Under the pieces are notes generated by a model, which saw only the letters and a list, made by a program, of their open reading frames with translations, was not told the origin of the DNA and did not search any database. Shown in pieces: positions 1-9,235 of a stretch of DNA of 64,000 nt (within the stretch, counting starts at the first letter, position 1; every line of letters begins with the position of its first letter). Made by a program: the position numbers and the translations under genes. Source of the stretch: Bacteroidota bacterium (GTDB lineage Bacteria; Bacteroidota; Bacteroidia; Sphingobacteriales; Sphingobacteriaceae); contig JAEXHI010000030.1 in the NCBI GenBank assembly GCA_023450085.1, positions 1 to 64,000 of the forward strand. Direction: 5' to 3'.

Positions 1-65
1 ATCATAAAACGGTAAGTATCCAGATACTTCCGCTCAACGGTGAAATCATTGGTGTTTATTGGCAT
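1..65 (-). CDS. Partial CDS, N-terminus only, unrecognised
   Basis: An ATG at 65 opens a minus-strand frame that stays open to the window edge. It gives about 21 residues beginning MPINTNDFTVERKYLD. The divergent arrangement with the acyltransferase at 249 and the free intergenic space between them support a real start. Too little is visible to assign a family. Confidence 0.4.
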   Translation of the reverse strand, partial: MPINTNDFTVERKYLDTYRFM

Positions 66-120
66 AACAGGATCAATTTAATTATTATGATTCTGTTACC
101 GAATTATCTGACATTTACAA

Positions 121-175
121 TTCTGAGTGCAGCGAAGAATCTCTAAGCGAGCTCTTCTACGAGCACAGGATGGCA
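121..175. repeat. REP-like intergenic repeat
   Basis: The core GCAGCGAAGAATCTCT closely matches GCAGCGAAGGATCTCT at 46355-46390, so this is one copy of a dispersed intergenic family. It continues into a short imperfect palindrome (CGAGCTCTTCTACGAGC). Confidence 0.6.
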
Positions 176-185
176 AGCATTTGAT

Positions 186-234
186 AAATATCTTCTATCT
201 TTAGTTTAACCAAACTAAAACATAGAAGATATTT
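186..234 (+). terminator. Hairpin with U-run just before the acyltransferase gene
   Basis: Outer arms 186-198 and 222-234 pair perfectly over 13 bp. After one mismatch, inner arms 200-207 and 212-219 pair over 8 bp, and a run of T follows. It looks like an intrinsic terminator but lies about 14 bases before a start codon in a divergent intergenic region, so it may be an attenuator or leader structure. Confidence 0.5.
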
Positions 235-248
235 TTTATTTAAAAGCA

Positions 249-1397
249 ATGGAAACCAAACCACAACGACTATTATCTCTTGACTTTTTTAGGGGCTTAA
301 CCGTTGCCGCCATGATCTTGGTAAACAATCCAGGAAGTTGGGGCCATATTTATGCTCCTTTAGAACATGCCGAATGGAACGGCTGTACCCCTACCGACTT
401 AGTATTTCCTTTTTTCTTATTTATTGTAGGTGTTTCTATTGCCTATGCCATGGGCAGCAAAAGAGAAGATCAAAGTACTCACGGAAAAACCATTTTAAAA
501 GCACTCAAAAGAGCTTTCACTCTTTTTCTATTGGGCTTTATACTCGCCTTCTTTCCAAGAAACTTTAGTGACTTCAATTTCGTAGAATCCTTAAAAACAG
601 TGAGAATACCTGGGGTTTTACAACGCATTGCGGTGGTGTTTTTCATTTCTGCAGTAATGTTTCTGAAACTGAATAACAAAAGGCTATTTCAAGCCATCGT
701 GATATTCCTTTTTGGCTATTGGGCCTTAATGACCTTTGTACCTGTACCAGGCGTAGGCTTTGCCAATTTAGAAAAAGAAACCAATTTGGGCGCTTGGCTT
801 GACCGCACCATTTTAACCGAAGCACATTTGTGGAAATCGGCAAAAACATGGGACCCTGAAGGTATTTTAAGTACTATTCCTGCCATTGGCACCTGTTTAT
901 TTGGGGTATTGGTTGGTGTTTACCTAAAAAACAAAACCGTTGATGCAGCCACCAAAATTTCTTGGCTATTTTCAGTTGGTGTACTAGCCGTAATTGGCGG
1001 ACTGATTTGGGACTTAAACTTTCCTATCAACAAATCACTATGGACAAGCTCTTTTGTTTTGTACACTGGCGGATGGGCAACCCTTATCCTATCGCTTTCT
1101 TACTGGTTAATTGATGTGAACCAGTACAACCGATTTACCAAGCCTTTTGTAGTTTATGGTGTGAATGCGATTACAGTTTTCTTTTTATCTGGCCTGATGC
1201 CTCGATTACTAAACATGATCAAAATTGATTTTGAAGGAGAAAAGATAGGCGCACTAAATTATGTTAACAAAGCTTGGTTTGCATCCAGCTTTGCCAACCC
1301 TTTAAATGCTTCCTTAGCATATGCCATTGCATTTGTGCTTTTCTGGTATGTGATTTTATGGATCATGTACAAACGTAATATCGTTATCAAGGTTTAA
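249..1397 (+). CDS. Multi-pass membrane acyltransferase, DUF5009/NagX type
   Basis: This 382-residue protein is a polytopic inner-membrane protein related to heparan-alpha-glucosaminide N-acetyltransferase (COG4299-like). It opens with the family signature RLLSLDFFRGLTVAAMILVN, followed by a conserved stretch around HAEWNGCTPTDLVFPFFLFI (residues 40-60), and then about eight to ten hydrophobic helices ending in a Lys/Arg-rich cytoplasmic tail. Members are thought to transfer acyl groups to sugars across the membrane, often in amino-sugar or cell-wall use; the substrate cannot be read here. The start follows a hairpin by about 14 bases. It appears to be a single-gene unit. Confidence 0.8.
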   Translation: METKPQRLLSLDFFRGLTVAAMILVNNPGSWGHIYAPLEHAEWNGCTPTDLVFPFFLFIVGVSIAYAMGSKREDQSTHGKTILKALKRAFTLFLLGFILAFFPRNFSDFNFVESLKTVRIPGVLQRIAVVFFISAVMFLKLNNKRLFQAIVIFLFGYWALMTFVPVPGVGFANLEKETNLGAWLDRTILTEAHLWKSAKTWDPEGILSTIPAIGTCLFGVLVGVYLKNKTVDAATKISWLFSVGVLAVIGGLIWDLNFPINKSLWTSSFVLYTGGWATLILSLSYWLIDVNQYNRFTKPFVVYGVNAITVFFLSGLMPRLLNMIKIDFEGEKIGALNYVNKAWFASSFANPLNASLAYAIAFVLFWYVILWIMYKRNIVIKV

Positions 1398-1489
1398 ATA
1401 AAGCATTAGAGGTTAATATCCATTTGTAACTTTATTACACAATTAATCTCTAATTCAAGGAAATCATCCACTTAACTAATTTTATATTA

Positions 1490-4351
1490 ATGAAAAAAAA
1501 TCTGCATTTACTTGCGGTGGGCGCACTTTCATTTGTGTTGGTCCAACCAGCAATTGCACAAAAAAAAGCTCCTGCGAAAGCGACAACAACCAAAACCGCC
1601 GCTAAGCCAGCAACAAGTACTGCCATTCCCAACGATCCTAGCGTTAAAATTGGAAAACTTCCCAATGGACTGGTGTACTACATCAAAAAAAATACGGAGC
1701 CTAAAAATAGAGCTGAATTGTACCTAGGCAACAAAATTGGCTCATTAATGGAAAATGACGACCAATTAGGCTTGGCTCACTTTACAGAGCACATGGCTTT
1801 TAACGGCACCAAAGATTTCCCTAAAAATGAAATCATTAACTACCTACAAAAAGCTGGGGTACGCTTCGGTGCCGATCTTAATGCTTATACCGGTTTTAAC
1901 CAAACGGTTTATCAATTGCCAATTCCAACCGATAGTGCCGAAGTTTTCAAAACTGGCTTCAAAATTTTGGCCAACTGGGCAGGTAAAGTAAGCATGGATG
2001 GAAAAGAAATTGACAACGAAAGAGGTGTAATTATCGAAGAAGACCGTCAACGAGGTAAAGACGCTGGCGAAAGGATTAGAAAACAACTTTTACCGTTACT
2101 ATTGGGCAATTCTCAATACGAGAAACGTTTGCCTATTGGCGATGTTCAGTTGTTGCAAAATTTCACCCATGATAAAATCCGTAATTTCTATAAAGATTGG
2201 TACCGCCCAAATCTTCAATCGGTGATTGCCGTTGGTGATTTTGATGTAAATGAAGTAGAAAAACTTATCATCGCTAATTTCTCAGACTTAAAAAACCCTG
2301 CTAATGAGCGAGCAAGGCCTTACTACAGCATTCCTGATAATGTTCAGCCACTGATTAAGATCGTAACCGATAAAGAGCAGCCTTATAACGTTGCGCAAGT
2401 AATTTACAAACAGAAACAAGGCCCAATTAAAACGGAAGCTGATTATAAGCTACAATTAACACAAAGCCTGGTAAACAGCATGATGGCTGCCCGTCTTGCC
2501 GAAATTACCCAAAAAGGGAACGCACCTTTCCTATTCGCCCAAAGTGCTTACGCGCCATATCAAGGAGGCTTAGTTTGGGACATCAGTGCTTTACAAACAG
2601 TAGCGGTAGCTAAAACTGGTGCCGAGTTACAAAAAGCAGTTGTTGCAGCCATTGCAGAAAATGAGCGGATGGCCAAATTTGGTTTTACCACTGGTGAATT
2701 GGAAACGGCAAAGAAAAAAATGGAAGCTGGTGTAGAGAAACAATTCAAAGAAAAAGACAAAACCAAATCCGCAGCTTTGGTACAACAATACCTCAATAAT
2801 TTCTTAATTGGTGCTGCGATGCCTTCTGCCGAGCACACTTATGAACTATCTAAAAAAACGTTACAACATATCACCTTAGCTGATGTGAACGCTGCTGCAA
2901 AAGCAATGGTTACCAAAACCAACCAAATCATTGTGGTTCAAGCACCTGAAAAAGAAAAAGAAAACTTGCCAACCGAAGCGGCTTTGTTAACTGCGATTAA
3001 AAACGCTGGTAATGGAGTAACTCCTTATGTTGACAATACGGTAAACAAACCACTTATTGCACAAGCGCCAAAAGCTGGAACAATTGTTAACGAAACCAAA
3101 AACGATAAAATTGGGGTAACCTCATTAACCTTAAGCAACGGTGTTAAAGTGGTATTAAAACCTACCGATTTTAAAAATGACCAAATCATTTTCACTTCGT
3201 TTGCGAAAGGTGGTTCTTCGTTGGCAAAAGACGATGATTTTCAATCTGCGGATAATGCCAACCTTATTGCACAAAGTGGTGTGGGCGACTTTAACCCTAC
3301 GCAATTAAGCAAATACTTGGCTGGCAAAACGGTTTCAGCGGGTGCATACATCAATGATCTTTACCAAGGTTTCTCAGGAAGCACTTCACCAAAAGATCTT
3401 GAAACTGCCTTCCAATTGATTTACGCTTATGCCACTAACCCACGTAAAGACGCTGAAATTTTCAACAAAAACATTAGTGACTACAAAGTAATCACCGCAA
3501 ACAAAAACAGCAGTCCTACTAGTGTTTTTGCAGATACCGTACAAGCAGTAATGTCAAATTATCACAAACGTGGTATGCCTACTAACTTATCGGACATTGA
3601 TAAAATTAACCTAGACAAAGCTTACGCTTTCTACAAGGATCGTTTTGCTGATGCTAGCGGACAAACTTTCGTGTTCGTAGGTAATTTTGATGTAGAGAAA
3701 ATCAAGCCATTTATTACCACTTACTTGGCAAGCTTGCCTTCGTTAAACAGAAACGAAAACTTTGTTGACAACGGCGTTAATCCTCCAAAAGGAAAAGTAA
3801 GCAAAGCGGTTAAGAAAGGATTAGAAGACAAAGTGACTGTTCAATTGGTTTTCCATGACAACTACACTTACAATGCAGAAAACAATGTAATGTTAGATGC
3901 TTTAAAAGCTTCTTTAGACATTAAAATTACTGAACGTCTTCGTGAGAAAGAAAGTGGAGTTTATAGCCCAGGCGTTTCATTAAGTGTACAAAAATATCCA
4001 ACTGCACAATACTTCTTTACCATTTCATTTAACTGTGCCAAAGCCAATGTAGAAAAATTAATCAATGCCGCATTGGAAGAAGTAAATGCCTTTAAACAAA
4101 ATGGTGTTACTGCAGAAGATTTACAGAAATTCAAATCTGAAGAGCTAAGACAAGAAGAACTAAGCCTTCGTGAAAATGCTTTCTGGGTAAATTACCTAAC
4201 CAATCGCTTAAAATATGGCGATAACTTAGATCAAGTTTTAGGGAATACCGCACGCATTAACGGCGTAACCGTAGAAGCGACCAAAGCCGCTGCCCAAAAA
4301 TACCTAAACGGAGATAATTACATCCGCTTGGTGTTGCTGCCAGAAAATTAA
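1490..4351 (+). CDS. M16 family zinc metallopeptidase (pitrilysin-like)
   Basis: This 953-residue secreted peptidase has a signal peptide ending near AIAQ and a short Ala/Lys/Thr-rich linker. The catalytic inverted zinc motif HFTEH is at residues 97-101, and the distal ligand region NERGVIIEEDRQR is about 75 residues later. A second M16 half begins near residue 545 (VTSLTLSNGVKVVLKPTDF) and lacks HxxEH, as is usual for the non-catalytic half of two-domain M16 enzymes. It probably degrades peptides in the periplasm or at the outer membrane. Transcription ends at the strong hairpin just downstream. Confidence 0.9.
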   Translation: MKKNLHLLAVGALSFVLVQPAIAQKKAPAKATTTKTAAKPATSTAIPNDPSVKIGKLPNGLVYYIKKNTEPKNRAELYLGNKIGSLMENDDQLGLAHFTEHMAFNGTKDFPKNEIINYLQKAGVRFGADLNAYTGFNQTVYQLPIPTDSAEVFKTGFKILANWAGKVSMDGKEIDNERGVIIEEDRQRGKDAGERIRKQLLPLLLGNSQYEKRLPIGDVQLLQNFTHDKIRNFYKDWYRPNLQSVIAVGDFDVNEVEKLIIANFSDLKNPANERARPYYSIPDNVQPLIKIVTDKEQPYNVAQVIYKQKQGPIKTEADYKLQLTQSLVNSMMAARLAEITQKGNAPFLFAQSAYAPYQGGLVWDISALQTVAVAKTGAELQKAVVAAIAENERMAKFGFTTGELETAKKKMEAGVEKQFKEKDKTKSAALVQQYLNNFLIGAAMPSAEHTYELSKKTLQHITLADVNAAAKAMVTKTNQIIVVQAPEKEKENLPTEAALLTAIKNAGNGVTPYVDNTVNKPLIAQAPKAGTIVNETKNDKIGVTSLTLSNGVKVVLKPTDFKNDQIIFTSFAKGGSSLAKDDDFQSADNANLIAQSGVGDFNPTQLSKYLAGKTVSAGAYINDLYQGFSGSTSPKDLETAFQLIYAYATNPRKDAEIFNKNISDYKVITANKNSSPTSVFADTVQAVMSNYHKRGMPTNLSDIDKINLDKAYAFYKDRFADASGQTFVFVGNFDVEKIKPFITTYLASLPSLNRNENFVDNGVNPPKGKVSKAVKKGLEDKVTVQLVFHDNYTYNAENNVMLDALKASLDIKITERLREKESGVYSPGVSLSVQKYPTAQYFFTISFNCAKANVEKLINAALEEVNAFKQNGVTAEDLQKFKSEELRQEELSLRENAFWVNYLTNRLKYGDNLDQVLGNTARINGVTVEATKAAAQKYLNGDNYIRLVLLPEN

Positions 4352-4363
4352 TCTACGGATTTC

Positions 4364-4407
4364 AATAAATAAAAAGGACGGCCAATTGGCCGTCCTTTTT
4401 ATTTATT
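4364..4407. terminator. Terminator after the M16 gene
   Basis: Arms 4364-4383 and 4388-4407 form a perfect 20-bp stem around AATT. They are A-rich on one side and T-rich on the other, so the hairpin could act on both strands between two convergent genes. Confidence 0.85.
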
Positions 4408-4483
4408 CTACTTCTTGTAGCGTTTCCTCTTACATCTACGTAATTGATTATCAAACACAAGACAACTAACCCAAATACAAATG

Positions 4484-4515
4484 GCCTGCGGACCTTATAT
4501 TCCGTGGGCTTTTTT
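4484..4515 (+). terminator. Second weaker hairpin with U-run, plus strand
   Basis: GCCTGCGGA (4484-4492) pairs with TCCGTGGGC (4501-4509) using two wobble pairs and is followed by six T. The wobbles become mismatches on the other strand, so only plus-strand function is plausible. It overlaps the end of the convergent hydrolase gene by two bases. Confidence 0.4.
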
Positions 4516-6070
4516 ATTTGGCTTCTACACCAACTGGCCCACTGGGATCACTTTCATTTTTGATACGATCAAGAGCGGTTACCAAATAGCTGTAACGCTT
4601 TCCTTTTTGTACGTTAGTGTCTATAAAAAAAGGATAATCCTCAAAAGTAATATGAACAATGTTTCGAGCATCCAGCACCGTAATCTTTTCCCCTTCTTCA
4701 AATCTATAAACGACATATCCAGATGCCGTTTCACCATCTTTTGCTTTCAAAGGTTTAGTCCATTTGATATTAATGCCATCATTTTGTGCTTCTGCCGTTA
4801 AATGTTGTGGCTCATTGGGAACAACATCATCTATCCAAGGCATTTGAGGCGGCAATGCAGGATATTTATAGAAATTATTCCTTAAAGAATCTGCTAAACC
4901 ACGTGCCACAGTTGAAAGCGATTTAGAACTAAAGTAAATACTTCCCTGCGCTCGATTATTTGCCCTAATGGCTCTAATTTGATTGGGAATCTCATTTGGT
5001 CTTGCCCAAGCAGCCTCCCTCTTGGTAGAACCATCATGAATAAGATAAGCCGCCTGCCCGATGTAAAGGTGCCGACCAAAAGTATTATTGCTCCACCAAT
5101 CTAGCAATACCTTAAAAGGAGCAGCGGCTCTTGAGAAAGAAAAGTAAATTTGAGGGTTAATGTAATCTACCCAGCCTTCTTTGATCCATTTTCTAGAATC
5201 GGCGTAAAGTTCACCATAATTGGATAGCCCATTTGTTTTAGAGCCCAAAGTATCCTCCCTAAAGTTACGCCAAATACCAAAAGGACTAATGCCAAATTTG
5301 ACGTATTTTTTATAGTAATGCACGCTATCATTCACCATTTTCACCAACATGTCTACGTTATTTCTTCGCCAGTCGTCTATTTTGGTGAAACCATTTGGAT
5401 ATTTAGCAAAAGTTGCCGAATCGTTAATCACTTGACCAGAAATGCGATAAGGATAAAAATAATCGTCAAAATGAACGCCATCAATATCATAGCCCTTCAC
5501 CACGTCCAAAATGACTTGGGTAATGTATTCTCTGTTTTCAGGAATTCCTGGATCGAATAGCTTTTGACCTCCATAAGTATAAAATAGTTCTGGCCTCTTA
5601 TTGGTAATATGATCTGGATGGGTTACTGCTCTGGCCGACATGGTAGCCCTGTAAGGATTAAACCAAGCATGCAGCTCCATTCCACGCTCATGAGCTTCCC
5701 TAATCGCAAAAGCTAATGGATCATAACCTGGTGCCGGCGTTGCTCCTTGTTTGCCCAATAGCCAATGGCTCCACAGCTCTCTAGATTTAGCATACAATGC
5801 ATCGGCAGTAGGTCTTATTTGCAAAATAATGGCGTTCATTCCATTTCGATGATGCTGGTCTAAAATCGCAATTAACTCCTGCTTTTGTTGATCGGCATTA
5901 AGTCCTTGTTTAGAGGGCCAATCGATATTAGTTACCGTGGCTACCCACACACCTCTAAATTCGCGTTTGGGTACAATTTTTGGTTCTTGTTGAGCGTTTA
6001 AGGTAGAAGCGGAAGCAATCGAGAGAATAAGTGCAAATGCGATGTTATACTTGGATAGGAATTTGAACAT
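4514..6070 (-). CDS. GH10-like family hydrolase (YngK/DUF187 type) with fibronectin-like tail
   Basis: This 518-residue secreted protein has a signal peptide ending at LNAQQ. The glycoside-hydrolase-like barrel starts at REFRGVWVATVTNIDWPS, a hallmark of the GHL10/YngK family. Its other family features are GMNAIILQIRPTADALY, HAWFNPYRA and the acidic DGVHFDDYFYPY stretch with the likely catalytic acids. After about residue 425 comes a fibronectin type III-like domain (PNEPQHLTAEAQNDGINIKW). Members are linked to cell-wall glycan or polysaccharide hydrolysis, but the substrate is unknown. It is convergent with the M16 gene. Confidence 0.82.
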   Translation of the reverse strand: MFKFLSKYNIAFALILSIASASTLNAQQEPKIVPKREFRGVWVATVTNIDWPSKQGLNADQQKQELIAILDQHHRNGMNAIILQIRPTADALYAKSRELWSHWLLGKQGATPAPGYDPLAFAIREAHERGMELHAWFNPYRATMSARAVTHPDHITNKRPELFYTYGGQKLFDPGIPENREYITQVILDVVKGYDIDGVHFDDYFYPYRISGQVINDSATFAKYPNGFTKIDDWRRNNVDMLVKMVNDSVHYYKKYVKFGISPFGIWRNFREDTLGSKTNGLSNYGELYADSRKWIKEGWVDYINPQIYFSFSRAAAPFKVLLDWWSNNTFGRHLYIGQAAYLIHDGSTKREAAWARPNEIPNQIRAIRANNRAQGSIYFSSKSLSTVARGLADSLRNNFYKYPALPPQMPWIDDVVPNEPQHLTAEAQNDGINIKWTKPLKAKDGETASGYVVYRFEEGEKITVLDARNIVHITFEDYPFFIDTNVQKGKRYSYLVTALDRIKNESDPSGPVGVEAK

Positions 6071-6218
6071 TCTGAAGGGTTTGTTGATACGCTAATAGGT
6101 TAACGAACTTTTTAGTGTTTAAATACAAAAGTGACATTATTTTTATACTTTTTTGATTTTTTGTTAAGTTAGCAAATCATTAGCGCTACAGATTTTATTT
6201 AAGAGACTCAAAAAAATA

Positions 6219-7130
6219 ATGCAGACACAAGAAAAAGCTGTAGATAACAAAGTAGATCGGAATAAGGTTTACTTTCTCATCGTTGTAATTGTTGCATTGC
6301 TAGGCATAAATGGCTATCTCTATTTTAGAGATCAACAGCAAACCAGTAGGTTTGTTACCATCAGTACGGAAAAAGATCGTTTAAAATTAGAAGTGGAAAA
6401 AATTGAAGTGGAGCTCGACCGAGTAAACCTCTTGAATGTGACCCTTAACGACAGACTTATTGAGGAACAAAAACTGGCAAGAGAAAAAATAGCAGAACTG
6501 AAACTGGCCTTAAAAAAAGGCGAGCTTACCCAAAAAGAACTGGATGAAGCCCATAAACAAATCAACTCCTTGAGAGATTTTGTGAAGAGCTACAACAATC
6601 AAATTGTTATTTTAGAACAAGAAAACTCGTTCTTAAAGACAGAACGAGACAGTTTAAAAACGAGCATTAGCAACTACAACGAGCAAACCGAAAATTTAAG
6701 AAGAGAGAACAAAAACCTTAACCGAAAGGTAAAAGTAGGCTCTTCGTTAAAAGCATCTGACATCAGTATTTCGGCATTTAGGGTAAAAGACAACGGCAAA
6801 ACTTCTATAGTGACCAAAGCGAGTACTGCAAATAAACTTACCATCGACTTTGCCATTGTTCAAAATGATTTGGCTGAAAAAACCTATCATAAGATTTTCT
6901 TGAGGGTTATTGATCCTGCTGGGAATTTAATTGCTGATGAGAACAATATGTTTGAGGCCGATGGACAACAAATGCAATACAGCAGAGCCATCGAAATTTC
7001 GTATAACAACGACGAGACCAGATACAAGATAGATTGGATTAACCCTAGAGCTTTTATTAAAGGCATATACGGCATTTTCTTATACGCAGACGGGTTCCAG
7101 ATGGGAAAATCGGAAATCGAGCTTAAATAG
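6219..7130 (+). CDS. Membrane-anchored coiled-coil protein, unknown function
   Basis: This 303-residue protein has one transmembrane helix at about residues 19-37 (VYFLIVVIVALLGINGYLYF). A long heptad-rich coiled coil follows from about 50 to 170. A compact beta-rich C-terminal domain of about 125 residues begins near LKASDISISAFRV. The topology is a short cytoplasmic tail with the coil and globular head in the periplasm. I do not recognise a catalytic motif. It stands alone, divergent from the GH10-like gene, and ends before a strong terminator. A structural or scaffold role in the envelope is a guess. Confidence 0.75.
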   Translation: MQTQEKAVDNKVDRNKVYFLIVVIVALLGINGYLYFRDQQQTSRFVTISTEKDRLKLEVEKIEVELDRVNLLNVTLNDRLIEEQKLAREKIAELKLALKKGELTQKELDEAHKQINSLRDFVKSYNNQIVILEQENSFLKTERDSLKTSISNYNEQTENLRRENKNLNRKVKVGSSLKASDISISAFRVKDNGKTSIVTKASTANKLTIDFAIVQNDLAEKTYHKIFLRVIDPAGNLIADENNMFEADGQQMQYSRAIEISYNNDETRYKIDWINPRAFIKGIYGIFLYADGFQMGKSEIELK

Positions 7131-7144
7131 GCTAAAAACCTTTC

Positions 7145-7184
7145 AACAAAAGAGCCGCTAGAAAAATCTAGCGGCTCTTTTGTT
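7145..7184. terminator. Bidirectional terminator
   Basis: Arms 7145-7162 and 7167-7184 give an 18-bp perfect stem with an AAAA loop and T-rich flank, between convergent genes ending at 7130 and 7206. Confidence 0.88.
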
Positions 7185-7205
7185 ATTTCACCTGTCATTG
7201 CGAAG

Positions 7206-8594
7206 CTACATCTTAATCTCCATTACTTTGTTTTTCTTACGGCTTTCCTCTGCCATAAATCCCATCACGTGGCTTTCAATAGACTCATCAATGGTTGAGG
7301 TAAGCAACGCAGGATTCTTTTGAGCCACTGCTTGTACAAAATCACGGACCAGTAACCAATCGCCGCCACCATGACCGCTATTTTTGTATTCTTCCACGTC
7401 GTCTGCTTTGGGAACAAATTTGGTATCCTTTTGTGTTCTAAAATCGTAGTGTACCAATTCGGTCATATCGCCAACCAAATCACCCATAGAGCCCATTACT
7501 CGCGTTCTTCTGCCATGATATGAAGTAAAAGCTTCCATAGAAAAACTGGCCGTAACGCTATCTGCAAACTGAATATTAGTAACGTAGTGATCAGGCTGAT
7601 CGTTTTCCATTCGATATACACAGCGACCATAATTGGTGGTTTTTAATTTGTCGGCGATAAAACCTTTGCGGTCTTTGGTGCCGGCAGGCACATCAAAAAC
7701 GGAAGTGCGTTTATTAAGGTCAACATACTCTTTAATGGCCGAGTAAGGGCACTCTCTTTCTATTTTACAACCATCAGTACAACGGGCCGTACTGCCTTGC
7801 GGAGCATTCTCTTTTCTAAACCATTTTAAATCGCCCATGGCGGATATTTTCTGGCTAGATTTGTTAATTACCCACTTCACAATATCTAAATCGTGACAAG
7901 ATTTGGCCAAGATGATCGGTGTAGTTTCCTTAGAGTTGTGCCAATTTCCACGTACGTAAGAGTGAGCCATGTGGGTATGCTCTATAGGTTCAAAATGTTG
8001 GATACTGATGACTTCTCCAATAGCGCCATTAGCTATAAGTTCTTTCATTTTCACAAAGTAAGGAGCGTACCTTAATACGTGACAAACCGCTACTATACGA
8101 TTGTTTTTCTTGGCCAAGTTCAAAATATCCCTACATTCTTTTTCTGTTGGAGCTATAGGTTTTTCCAAAAGAATATCGTAACCCATGGCCAAAGCCTTCA
8201 TACAAGGCTCATAATGTAGATTATCCGGCGTAGAAATGATTACCGCGTCGGCAAATTTTGGTCTTTTAAATACCTCTTCCCAAGTATTGAAACGATTCTC
8301 TGCCGGTATATTGTGTATTTTGGTATATCGATCATTTCTAAAAGTGTTGGGTTCGGCAACGCCAACAATCTTGATCTGATCAGTAAATTTTGCCGCGAAA
8401 CCACCATACACCATGCCCCTATTTCCTGCACCGATGGTAATTGCGGTTACTGGCTTATCCAAACTTTTGTGATTGGGGTTACTTGGAATGTTATACAGAA
8501 AGGAACGTTCGCCAATTTTGGCTAGCACTTCAGTACCTACAATGGAAGCGCCCACAGTAAGCGAAAGTGTTTTAAGTAAGTTTCTACGGTTCAT
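7206..8594 (-). CDS. Gfo/Idh/MocA family oxidoreductase with Tat-like leader
   Basis: This NAD(P)-dependent sugar-type oxidoreductase has 462 residues from the ATG at 8594. An upstream in-frame ATG at 8636 would add residues before the leader and is less likely. The leader MNRRNLLKTLSLTVG has a twin-arginine motif, pointing to Tat export. The Rossmann fold reads AITIGAGNRGMVYGGFAAKF, and EKPIAPT holds the conserved Lys-Pro of the family. A Cys-containing insert (CTDGCKIERECPYSA, then GRCVYRM) is common in exported Bacteroidota members. The substrate is unknown. The start agrees with a TAnnTTTG promoter element at 8626-8633. Confidence 0.85.
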   Translation of the reverse strand: MNRRNLLKTLSLTVGASIVGTEVLAKIGERSFLYNIPSNPNHKSLDKPVTAITIGAGNRGMVYGGFAAKFTDQIKIVGVAEPNTFRNDRYTKIHNIPAENRFNTWEEVFKRPKFADAVIISTPDNLHYEPCMKALAMGYDILLEKPIAPTEKECRDILNLAKKNNRIVAVCHVLRYAPYFVKMKELIANGAIGEVISIQHFEPIEHTHMAHSYVRGNWHNSKETTPIILAKSCHDLDIVKWVINKSSQKISAMGDLKWFRKENAPQGSTARCTDGCKIERECPYSAIKEYVDLNKRTSVFDVPAGTKDRKGFIADKLKTTNYGRCVYRMENDQPDHYVTNIQFADSVTASFSMEAFTSYHGRRTRVMGSMGDLVGDMTELVHYDFRTQKDTKFVPKADDVEEYKNSGHGGGDWLLVRDFVQAVAQKNPALLTSTIDESIESHVMGFMAEESRKKNKVMEIKM

Positions 8595-8625
8595 GATATT
8601 TTGGTTATAGATTGTTTTGTACAAC

Positions 8626-8633
8626 CAAATATA
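8626..8633 (-). promoter_or_regulatory. Candidate -7 promoter element
   Basis: Read on the minus strand this is TATATTTG, an exact match to the Bacteroidota -7 consensus TAnnTTTG, 31 bases before the start codon at 8594. No clear -33 TTTG is seen at the usual spacing. Confidence 0.45.
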
Positions 8634-8717
8634 CATTTCATTTTGTTTTGATTTATTCTAAATATGTTTTATTTAGTTTCAATATTCAACAAAAAGAAAC
8701 AGATAAAGCTTTGGCAT

Positions 8718-8750
8718 AAACCTCGCAGGTTTTAAAAACCTGTGAGGTTT
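8718..8750. repeat. Short palindrome, AAACCTCG family
   Basis: Arms AAACCTCGCAGG and CCTGTGAGGTTT pair with one wobble. The same element with a perfect stem recurs at 9087-9119. Confidence 0.7.
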
Positions 8751-8790
8751 GAAAATTATTAAGAATAATCTAGCATCATGTTTAATCGCT

Positions 8791-8992
8791 AGATTTCTCT
8801 CTGCGTTCGAAATGACGGTAGTGCTATTTTTTTCTACGGTACTAAATTGATTGGAATTAAAGGCCATGCATATTCCGTATTTGGAAAAATAACAAAGGGG
8901 TCTTTTAAAGACCTGTTAGAAGGATTCACAATTCTATTAAGCTATTGCACAACCATAAATAAGGTCGTCATTTCGAAAGCAGAGAGAAATCT
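8791..8992. repeat. Inverted pair of 26-bp repeats enclosing 150 bp
   Basis: The segment 8791-8816 and the reverse complement of 8967-8992 match at 25 of 26 positions (core CTCTCTGC, then TTCGAAATGAC). The 150 bases between contain no supportable gene. The arrangement resembles the ends of a small mobile or decayed element. Confidence 0.6.
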
Positions 8993-9037
8993 CATGTTTA
9001 ATCTCCTCGGGTTATCGAAGCATTCCTACCATGAGAT

Positions 9038-9059
9038 CTTCGACAGGCTCAGGATGACA
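9038..9059. repeat. Partial REP copy (GAGCCTGTCGAAG family)
   Basis: Reverse-complemented it reads TGTCATCCTGAGCCTGTCGA plus AG, one base different from the arms of the full REPs at 16551-16615 and 20616-20683. Only one arm is present here. Confidence 0.6.
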
Positions 9060-9086
9060 AGAAATAAGAACGAATAGTGAGACAAG

Positions 9087-9119
9087 AAACCTCGTAGGCT
9101 TTAAAAACCTACGAGGTTT
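9087..9119. repeat. Short palindrome, AAACCTCG family
   Basis: Arms AAACCTCGTAGG and CCTACGAGGTTT are perfectly complementary (12 bp). Second copy of the element at 8718-8750. Confidence 0.7.
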
Positions 9120-9235
9120 AATAGAAATTTCAAATATTACTTGATGATAATTCTGGACTGTAAGAAACAATGGTAATTGCATCCGACTTTGATGCCAATA
9201 GCTTTAAACTAATTAGCACCAGTACTAACGCTTCA

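Larger units (their letters stand above)
8634..9235. other. Non-coding repeat-rich region
   Basis: About 600 bases without a convincing gene. It contains two short self-palindromes (8718-8750, 9087-9119), a long-range inverted pair (8791-8816 with 8967-8992), a partial REP copy (9038-9059) and a small palindrome GGTCTTTTAAAGACC near 8898. Short open frames crossing it are largely translations of these repeats. Confidence 0.75.

Noticed and set aside
4481..4801. 106-residue plus-strand frame
   Set aside because: Antisense to the GH10-like hydrolase gene, which has strong motifs; a shadow frame.
8679..8867. 62-residue minus-strand frame in the same region
   Set aside because: It overlaps the palindromes and the inverted-repeat arm and has no protein features.
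8847..9077. 76-residue open frame on the plus strand in the repeat region
   Set aside because: Much of its translation comes from REP-like repeats; no protein pattern.
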